Positions 1-5,020 of a stretch of 5,020 bases of DNA are shown here, piece by piece. The stretch comes from Paenibacillus sp. UBA6285. GTDB lineage: Bacteria; Bacillota; Bacilli; Paenibacillales; Paenibacillaceae. The number at the start of each line of letters is the position of its first letter. The stretch's first letter is position 1. Position numbers and translations under genes: made by a program. The stretch spans positions 31,310 to 36,329 of the forward strand of contig DJUJ01000164.1 of the NCBI GenBank assembly GCA_002438345.1, written 5' to 3'. The notes beneath the pieces are model-generated. The model made no database searches. It worked only from the letters and a program-made list of their open reading frames with translations, and had not been told where the DNA came from.

Positions 1-1275
1 AGAATCATTAAACTTCTTAAAAGCATCCCATTTATCAGCAGGGTCATCTGAGTGCAGATAAGTCAGATACATATTTCCAAGCGTGAACCCAGGCATTGCA
101 TAACTATCTTGCATTGCAGGCAGATCTTCAATGACATTGTCGGAAATTTTCTTATAATGTGTTCCTTCGATGCCATAGTTGAGCAAATTGCGTAAATATT
201 TATCTGTATTCAAGAGATTCAAGAACATCATTGCGCGCTCAGGATCACCTGATGTTACTGAAATAGCGTGCATCGAACCTGCTGCTGACTGTGTATACAC
301 ATAAGGCTCATGCATAGGCGAAGTTACAATTTCATAACCTGCTGAACGAGACCAACCTTTTTCTGCATAAGGCTGTGTGATTTCACGATCTGCAAACCAT
401 TTACCTGTTTTAATATTATCAATACCATCAAGTGTCGCGACATCTGGGCGTAAGTAACCTGCTGTGTAAAATCTACGCATCGTATCTAACGATGTTGCAA
501 GTTCAGGTGTCTCAAGAATATTAACAACCTTGCCATCTTTGGAATCCATATAGACCCCAATAGGTAGTTCATCACCAAGAACATAGTCAAATGGCATAAA
601 TGGTTTAAAGCCTTTAGGAACAGCTAGCGGTGTAATATCAGCAGGCTCGTTCTCTTTAATGGTTTTAAGTAGCGGCTCTAGATCATCCAATGTACGAATA
701 TTGGAAATATCCATTTTGTATTTATCAACATATTTCTTATTGAAGCGCCATACCCATTGCTGTCCAAGCTCTTTATTTACAGGAACGCCATAGATTTCAC
801 CTTTAATCTTAGTTCCTTCTAAGAAACGTGGGTCCAAAGCTTCCTTCGTTTCTTTCCCATACTTATCTAGCAGGTCATTCAGTCCCAAGAAAGTTCCGTT
901 AGCTGCGTTACGACGGAAATCATTCGTCCAAGAAGATGTAAAGGCAATGTCATAAGGCTCACCAGAGGCGGTAATGACTTGCATCTTCTTATCGTAATCA
1001 CCCCAATCGAACATCGTAATGTTCAACGTCGCATTAATTTTTTCTTGGGTATATTTATTAACTTCTTTTAATACAAGATCCAAATCCTTCTGAGGACCAC
1101 CAATTAAATACATCTTCAGCTCATATGGCTTTAATCCCGATGAATTCCCCGCTGCCGCTGAACTATCTGTTTCTTTGGCTGCATTTGTATTATTATTCGA
1201 ACCACATCCAGCAAGTAGGCCAGACAAAAGCATTGTTCCTACAAGAGCGAGCGTTAAACTTTTTTTCACTTTCAT
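1..1275 (-). CDS. Extracellular solute-binding lipoprotein of a carbohydrate ABC importer (LplA/YtcQ type), C-terminus cut off by window edge
   Basis: Substrate receptor of a CUT1-type sugar importer, expected to be anchored by lipid to the outer face of the membrane, where it hands sugar to the two permeases encoded upstream. The frame is open for 425 codons from the ATG at 1275 to the window edge with no stop. Residues 1-23 form a lipoprotein signal peptide (MKVKK start, hydrophobic core) ending in an LAGC lipobox with lipidated Cys24. A low-complexity Asn/Ser/Ala linker follows (about 25-47), then the periplasmic-binding-protein fold (about 50-330). The segment near 340-380 (GDPERAMMFLNLLNTDKY, then YGIEGTHY) resembles the start of the C-terminal DUF3502 region of LplA/YtcQ proteins. 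Family members are about 500 residues, so roughly 70-80 are missing. The start is supported by an AAGGGGG ribosome binding site 9 bases upstream. The class is confident; the sugar is unknown. Confidence 0.93.
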   Translation of the reverse strand, partial: MKVKKSLTLALVGTMLLSGLLAGCGSNNNTNAAKETDSSAAAGNSSGLKPYELKMYLIGGPQKDLDLVLKEVNKYTQEKINATLNITMFDWGDYDKKMQVITASGEPYDIAFTSSWTNDFRRNAANGTFLGLNDLLDKYGKETKEALDPRFLEGTKIKGEIYGVPVNKELGQQWVWRFNKKYVDKYKMDISNIRTLDDLEPLLKTIKENEPADITPLAVPKGFKPFMPFDYVLGDELPIGVYMDSKDGKVVNILETPELATSLDTMRRFYTAGYLRPDVATLDGIDNIKTGKWFADREITQPYAEKGWSRSAGYEIVTSPMHEPYVYTQSAAGSMHAISVTSGDPERAMMFLNLLNTDKYLRNLLNYGIEGTHYKKISDNVIEDLPAMQDSYAMPGFTLGNMYLTYLHSDDPADKWDAFKKFNDS

Positions 1276-1358
1276 TTCTATTTTCCCCCTTTAGATTAAT
1301 AAATCTTTATTTATATCGTTCCTGTACAAGCGATACGAATAAATACATCTTAGTAGCG
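1276..1358 (-). other. Spacer between permease and binding-protein genes with SD site and two small hairpins
   Basis: This 83-base gap is longer than the 18-base gap between the two permease genes. Read on the minus strand it contains a 5-bp stem (TATCG/CGATA, arms 1331-1335 and 1314-1318, 12-base loop), then a 5-bp A+T-rich stem (AGATT/AATCT, arms 1302-1306 and 1293-1297, 4-base loop), then the Shine-Dalgarno AAGGGGG at 1285-1291, 9 bases before the ATG. Neither hairpin is G+C-rich or followed by a T tract, so neither looks like a terminator, and read-through into the binding-protein gene is expected. A separate promoter was looked for and not found. Confidence 0.5.
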
Positions 1359-2282
1359 TTACTCTTTTAAAGAGCCAACGGTTAAACCTTTTACGAAATA
1401 CTTTTGGAAGAACGGATAAGCTAGTGCTATAGGCAAGGTAGCCAGCACAACCATCGCCATACGAACAGTCTCTGTCGGCAATGTGGCAGCAATCTCAAAG
1501 CTTGATCCCATTTGCATGCTATTTTGTATGACAAACTCCATATTATTCTGAATTCGCATTAGCATGGCTTGGAGCGGCACAAGACTCGCATCATCAATAT
1601 ACAGGAGCGCATTAAACCAATCATTCCAATAGCCCAGCGTACAGAACAATCCGATGGTTGCAATCCCCGGCAATGAAATTGGAAGTACAATTTGCAGGAA
1701 TGTCCGAAACTCCCCTGAACCATCAATTTTCGCAGCCTCAATGAGTGCATCAGGCACTGAAGTTTGGAAGAAGGTCCGCATCACTAGAATGAAGAAGGCA
1801 TTCATCGCTATTGGCAATATTAAAGCCCATATCGTGTTGTACAAATGTAAAAACTGCGTAGCCACAATATAGTTTGGAACCATTCCGCCTGAGAATAACA
1901 TCGTGAAGAAGGCGAAGAAGCTGAAAAAGTTACGATAGCGAAAAGATCTTCGAGAAAGAACATAGGCGTAAGTTGTAATTAGAAATAAGCTAATGAGCGT
2001 ACCTAGTACAGTAACAAGCAATGTAACTCCAAAGGAACGAAATAACTGATCACCTGTGTTAAAAATAAACTGATACGCTGCCAAACTAAATTTTTCTGGG
2101 ATTAAGCTAAATCCATTTAAAGCGAGTACTTTCTCATCTGTAAAAGAAATGGCTATGACAAACAAGAACGGAAACACACAGGTAAAAGCGAAAATTCCAA
2201 TCACAATATTGAGTACCACATTCCAAAAAGGAGTAATGGCGTTGTTGTCGACTTCTTTTTGCTTACGTTTGAATACTTGCAT
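1359..2282 (-). CDS. Carbohydrate ABC transporter permease, LplC/YtcP type
   Basis: One of the two integral-membrane subunits that form the channel of the importer. The 307-residue protein is close to the usual family length (about 290-310). About six hydrophobic segments can be seen, near residues 20-47, 84-108, 118-141, 150-170, 203-225 and 276-298. The cytoplasmic EAA loop, which docks on the ATPase, is intact: E182-A183-A184, I186-D187-G188 and the LP at 200-201 (EAAKIDGSG, then IVLPISLPG). The C-terminus (KYFVKGLTVGSLKE) is typical of this subfamily. The ATG at 2282 has an AAAGGAG ribosome binding site at 2294-2300, 11 bases upstream and directly after the lplB stop, so the two permeases are almost certainly co-transcribed. 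It resembles B. subtilis LplC and YtcP; which of several paralogues it matches cannot be decided here. Confidence 0.95.
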   Translation of the reverse strand: MQVFKRKQKEVDNNAITPFWNVVLNIVIGIFAFTCVFPFLFVIAISFTDEKVLALNGFSLIPEKFSLAAYQFIFNTGDQLFRSFGVTLLVTVLGTLISLFLITTYAYVLSRRSFRYRNFFSFFAFFTMLFSGGMVPNYIVATQFLHLYNTIWALILPIAMNAFFILVMRTFFQTSVPDALIEAAKIDGSGEFRTFLQIVLPISLPGIATIGLFCTLGYWNDWFNALLYIDDASLVPLQAMLMRIQNNMEFVIQNSMQMGSSFEIAATLPTETVRMAMVVLATLPIALAYPFFQKYFVKGLTVGSLKE

Positions 2283-2300
2283 AACGTCAATGACTCCTTT

Positions 2301-3233
2301 CTAGAATATCGCGTTTTCTTTACTGATCTTTTTCACAATAGAATTCGTTACAAGCACCATGATAAATCCAACGACGGATTGATATAAACCGGCTGCTGTA
2401 CTCATCCCTAGATTTCCTGTCGTACTCATGCTTCGATAAATATAAGTATCAATAACATTCGTTACGGAGTAAAGAACACCGGAATCCCGTGGAATTTGAT
2501 AGAATAAACCGAAGTCAGATCTAAAAATACCACCAATCGCTAGAATAGTTAGCGTTACCATTAAAGGTTTAAGCAAAGGAAGTGTAATAAACTTAATTTG
2601 CTGCCATTTGCTGGCCCCATCAATCATAGCCGCTTCATAGTAGGACTTGTCGATACCCGCTATAGCTGCTAAGTAAACAACACTCGAATAACCAATTGAT
2701 TTCCAAATCCCCATGAAAATTAGGATATAAGGCCAGAAGCGAGTATCCCCATACCAGGAAACAGGATCGCCTCCGAAGTACACAATCACTTGATTCAAGA
2801 TCCCTTTATCTACACTTAGGAAGCTGAATGTAAAGAAACTAATAATAACCCAAGAAAGGAAGTAAGGCATAAACATCGCCGTTTGATAAACTTTGGCCAT
2901 CCGTTTGTTCACAAGTTCGTTCAAGGTGATCGCAATGCCCACCGCAAGAACTAAACCGAGAGAGATCAACGCCACGTTATACAGTATCGTATTTCTTGTA
3001 ATAATATAGGCGTCCTCCGTCGAGAACAAAAAGTTGAAATTTTCAAGGCCAACCCACTTACTATTTAAAACGCTTGCAAAGAATCCGTCCCGATGAATCT
3101 TGAAATCCTTAAATGCAATAATGGTTCCGAACATCGGTAAGTAACAAAAGATTAGGAACCATATTGTCCCTGGTAATACCATAAACCACAGAACTTTATC
3201 CTTATTTAAGCTTTTGAAAAAAGCAGACATCAT
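2301..3233 (-). CDS. Carbohydrate ABC transporter permease, LplB/YteP type
   Basis: First gene of the transporter operon and second membrane subunit of the channel. From the ATG at 3233 the protein is 310 residues, normal for LplB-like permeases. It opens with a short basic stretch (KSLNKDKV) before the first membrane segment; hydrophobic segments lie near residues 14-33, 82-105, 121-140, 168-190, 226-246 and 284-303. The EAA loop is intact at E200-A201-A202 with G206 (EAAMIDGASKW, then ITLPLLKP). The C-terminus KKISKENAIF is typical of the family. The frame stays open upstream to a TTG at 3263, but those ten extra codons run through the Shine-Dalgarno sequence itself, so I place the start at ATG 3233; the adjacent ATG at 3230 is also possible. 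The stop is TAG at 2301-2303. The substrate is unknown. Confidence 0.95.
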   Translation of the reverse strand: MMSAFFKSLNKDKVLWFMVLPGTIWFLIFCYLPMFGTIIAFKDFKIHRDGFFASVLNSKWVGLENFNFLFSTEDAYIITRNTILYNVALISLGLVLAVGIAITLNELVNKRMAKVYQTAMFMPYFLSWVIISFFTFSFLSVDKGILNQVIVYFGGDPVSWYGDTRFWPYILIFMGIWKSIGYSSVVYLAAIAGIDKSYYEAAMIDGASKWQQIKFITLPLLKPLMVTLTILAIGGIFRSDFGLFYQIPRDSGVLYSVTNVIDTYIYRSMSTTGNLGMSTAAGLYQSVVGFIMVLVTNSIVKKISKENAIF

Positions 3234-3240
3234 TCCACAT

Positions 3241-3248
3241 CCCCCTTC
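3241..3248 (-). promoter_or_regulatory. Ribosome binding site that fixes the lplB-type permease start
   Basis: The minus strand reads GAAGGGGG here, ending 7 bases before ATG 3233 and 10 bases before ATG 3230. Both spacings are workable. The longer reading from TTG 3263 would put this purine-rich site inside the coding sequence and has no better site of its own. Confidence 0.8.
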
Positions 3249-3324
3249 TCTATCCCCAAACAATCCCCATATACCCTTTCGCTCTTATTTCCTTGCCCCT
3301 TTAACTATCTTTAATTCTGCGCTA

Positions 3325-3338
3325 TAAAAGCGGTTTCA
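3325..3338. promoter_or_regulatory. Candidate CcpA catabolite-repression (cre) site
   Basis: The plus strand reads TAAAAGCGGTTTCA. Against the cre consensus TGWAARCGYTWNCW it matches 12 of 14 positions; the mismatches are A for G at position 2 and G for Y at position 9. The minus strand reads TGAAACCGCTTTTA, showing the imperfect dyad typical of cre sites around a central CG. It lies about 90 bases upstream of the permease start, downstream of the candidate promoter at 3359-3385, where bound CcpA could block transcription of a sugar importer. This is a motif match by eye; no binding is shown. Confidence 0.45.
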
Positions 3339-3358
3339 TAAAGTTGAAAAACTCCAGA

Positions 3359-3385
3359 ATGATATGTAAAAATTAAAGATTCCAA
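3359..3385 (-). promoter_or_regulatory. Weak candidate sigma-A promoter for the transporter operon
   Basis: The minus strand has TTGGAA (3385-3380, 4 of 6 matches to TTGACA) and TATCAT (3364-3359, 5 of 6 to TATAAT) separated by 15 bases, shorter than the preferred 17. A poor -35 and short spacing would fit a promoter that needs an activator such as the neighbouring AraC-type regulator. An alternative pair, TTCAAC (3348-3343) and TATAGC (3326-3321) with a 16-base spacer, overlaps the cre-like site but matches worse. Some promoter is expected in this region; which bases form it is uncertain. Confidence 0.3.
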
Positions 3386-3419
3386 GAAGAAACGACATTC
3401 GTAAAACTTATATTTGAAC

Positions 3420-3494
3420 AAAAAAAGGAAATATTCTCGTGACCAACGTTCGTGAACCCCCCACTTGAACGTGATACCCGGGAACATTTCCTTT
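3420..3494 (-). terminator. Long stem-loop after the response regulator gene, probable intrinsic terminator
   Basis: Starting 3 bases after the regulator stop codon, the minus-strand RNA can form a 13-bp outer stem between AAAGGAAATGTTC (3494-3482) and GAATATTTCCTTT (3436-3424), with one G-U pair, and its 3' arm merges into a run of seven T at 3426-3420. Inside the loop is a second hairpin, ACGTTC with GAACGT (3472-3467 and 3451-3446), continued by GTG/CAC after a 2-base bulge, closed by a 7-base loop. The position and T tract fit a rho-independent terminator separating the regulator from the transporter operon. The outer loop is long and the outer stem is A+T-rich, so its strength is uncertain. 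Confidence 0.65.
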
Positions 3495-3497
3495 ATT

Positions 3498-5020
3498 CTA
3501 CGATTTTTCTTTTTTGTACATATTTCGGAGTTCTGTTGGAGATATACCGACTGACTTTTTGAACTGACGATAGAAGTAAGCTGGGTCTGGATACCCTACT
3601 TCAGCTGCAATCTCGTTGGTTAATAAAGTAGTTTGAAGCAGCAGTTGTCTTGCTTTTTCGATTCGAAATTGGTTAACATAATCAGAAAAACTTCGTCCCA
3701 TTTCCTTCTGAAATAGCTGTCCCAAGTAATTAGGATGCATATTCATTCGCTGACTGAGCGTTTTCAGTGATAGCTCTTCTCTATAGTGTTTGCTTACTTG
3801 ATCAACCATATATCTCATATTCGGGCTCAGTTCATCACTTACTAACGATAATTGGTCCAGCGTTTCTTTCACACTTTCCTGCACATGGTGAAGCAACTGC
3901 TCAATGGTGTGGATGCGTAGCAAGGGATTAAACACGGCACTAAAATTAGAGTTTTTCTCCATTTTCTTAGCGATCAGCATTAATTCAATCGCTACGTTGT
4001 AATTATCCATGCGGGTAATCACGCCACAACCGAACAGCTGTTTAAACGTGTCTGCGATAAACTGGTTCGTCGCCTCACGCTCTCCAGATAATAATAATTT
4101 AGTAAATGCTTCATAATCAATTTCGAGCTTTTCCTCGTGTAAAACCATCTTCGATAGTTGATCCACATCTATAATCGGGTAGCCCGGCAGCATAAGATGA
4201 TCCACATATAAACTCTTCGCTTTTTTATAACTTTGTGGTACTTCTTGAAAAGTATGTTCCTTACTACCTATCGTTATCCAGACAGACTTTCCTAATTCAT
4301 GCCTAATCTCATGTTGTACTTGTTCCAGCACACAATAAATCTCTTCTTTGTTCTCATCTTTAGCCGACTCAGTAACAATAAGAACAAGATCACCTTCCAT
4401 ATCTATAAATACAATAACCGTTCCGCGCCCTGCTACTGACTGCACAGCGATACGATAACATTCTTCCATAAGTTGATTAGGGTGCAGTTTATGTTGACTC
4501 TCATCCTCTTCATGTTCCGTAATAAGTCGAATCGCAGCTACCGTAAAAAAAGAACAGTCCAGCGAAATATTCAACACTTTTGAACGATGCAATAGCTCCT
4601 GTCGATCGATGTTTCCTGTAACCCAGCGGTTCAGAATATTGTTACGTAATATTTGCTGATCTTCCTTAGCATGAAATTGTTCAACATCCTCTTGATTGAG
4701 GACTTCAACAATTTGTTCAATGGTTGATTCCAATTCTTTTATATTAATGGGTTTAAGAATATAATTCTCAATACCTAGACTCATTCCAGCTTTTAAATAC
4801 TCAAATTGCTCATATCCGCTTAAGATAATAAATCTCATTTTTGAATCAAAACTCTTGATTTGTTGAATCAGTTCAAGTCCCGTAAGTTTTGGCATCATAA
4901 TATCAGTAATTAATATGTCTATGGCTTCGTTATGGTTATGCAGAAATTCTAAAGCTTCTTCTCCATTACCCGCTTGTCCTGCGATTCTTAGTCCATAACC
5001 TTCCCATTCGATCACTGAAC
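3498..5020 (-). CDS. Two-component response regulator with AraC-type DNA-binding domain (YesN type), N-terminus cut off by window edge
   Basis: Cytoplasmic transcription factor, probably activating the adjacent transporter operon when phosphorylated by a YesM-type sensor kinase. Numbering from Val/GTG at 5015, the receiver domain keeps its phospho-acceptor Asp38 (ILITDIMMP), the switch Ser66 (IILSGY) and Lys88 (ILKPI). A poorly conserved linker of about 300 residues follows, then a C-terminal AraC domain (about 400-505) with two helix-turn-helices near 417-437 (LKTLSQRMNMHPNYLGQLFQ) and 467-487 (NEIAAEVGYPDPAYFYRQFK) and the family signature ending SVGISPTELR. The frame remains open to 5020, and the first receiver strand with its acidic pair (usual form VDDE) is missing. 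The GTG at 5015 is therefore an internal valine, and the true start is roughly 20 residues beyond the edge. The stop is TAG at 3498-3500. Confidence 0.95.
   Translation of the reverse strand, partial: SVIEWEGYGLRIAGQAGNGEEALEFLHNHNEAIDILITDIMMPKLTGLELIQQIKSFDSKMRFIILSGYEQFEYLKAGMSLGIENYILKPINIKELESTIEQIVEVLNQEDVEQFHAKEDQQILRNNILNRWVTGNIDRQELLHRSKVLNISLDCSFFTVAAIRLITEHEEDESQHKLHPNQLMEECYRIAVQSVAGRGTVIVFIDMEGDLVLIVTESAKDENKEEIYCVLEQVQHEIRHELGKSVWITIGSKEHTFQEVPQSYKKAKSLYVDHLMLPGYPIIDVDQLSKMVLHEEKLEIDYEAFTKLLLSGEREATNQFIADTFKQLFGCGVITRMDNYNVAIELMLIAKKMEKNSNFSAVFNPLLRIHTIEQLLHHVQESVKETLDQLSLVSDELSPNMRYMVDQVSKHYREELSLKTLSQRMNMHPNYLGQLFQKEMGRSFSDYVNQFRIEKARQLLLQTTLLTNEIAAEVGYPDPAYFYRQFKKSVGISPTELRNMYKKEKS

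Noticed and set aside
1125..1370. Plus-strand open frame of 81 codons
   Set aside because: It lies antisense to the signal-peptide end of the binding-protein gene and the spacer. Its product resembles no protein I recognise and it is best explained as a shadow.
1559..1872. Two short open frames, 63 codons on the minus strand (1559-1750) and 72 codons on the plus strand (1654-1872)
   Set aside because: Both are fully inside the LplC-type permease gene, whose frame has clear family motifs throughout, so these are out-of-frame shadows.
3250..3270. Six-codon minus-strand reading frame (MGIVWG, ATG 3270 to TAG 3250) in the lplB leader, preceded by GAAAGGG
   Set aside because: It is too short to separate from chance, has no run of regulatory codons, and its putative ribosome binding site is only about 3 bases from the ATG.
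3342..3353. Small inverted repeat AGTT-GAAA-AACT near the candidate promoter
   Set aside because: Four-base arms in A+T-rich sequence are expected by chance and match no operator I know.
5013..5015. GTG as the start of the response regulator
   Set aside because: The frame continues open to the window edge, and starting here would drop the first strand and acidic residues of the receiver domain. It is an internal valine of a truncated gene.

Overview
The window reads as a piece of a low-G+C Gram-positive (Firmicutes) chromosome, most likely Paenibacillus or a close relative. The grounds are strong AAGGAG-type ribosome binding sites, a lipobox lipoprotein, and a YesN-type response regulator next to an LplB/LplC-type sugar transporter, an arrangement that genus carries in many copies. 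The genus is an inference from gene content; no marker gene is present.

All real genes lie on the minus strand, so the order of transcription runs from high to low coordinates. 3498-5020: AraC-family two-component response regulator, missing its N-terminal start beyond the window edge. 3234-3497: intergenic region with a long stem-loop that looks like the regulator's terminator, a weak candidate promoter, a CcpA cre-like palindrome and a G-rich leader ending in the ribosome binding site of the next gene. 2301-3233: LplB-type permease. 1359-2282: LplC/YtcP-type permease, 18 bases after lplB. 1276-1358: an 83-base spacer with two small hairpins. 1-1275: N-terminal 425 codons of an extracellular solute-binding lipoprotein of the LplA/YtcQ type, whose 3' end lies outside the window.

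Together these encode the receptor and membrane parts of a CUT1-type carbohydrate (probably oligosaccharide) ABC importer and its likely regulator. The lipoprotein captures the sugar outside the cell, the two permeases form the channel, and the response regulator, presumably paired with a YesM-type histidine kinase encoded just outside the window, would switch the operon on. No ATPase is present; systems of this family commonly use a shared MsmX-type ATPase encoded elsewhere. The substrate cannot be read from the sequence. I see no evidence for a new type of system; the points most worth a second look are in the 264-base regulatory region between the regulator and lplB.
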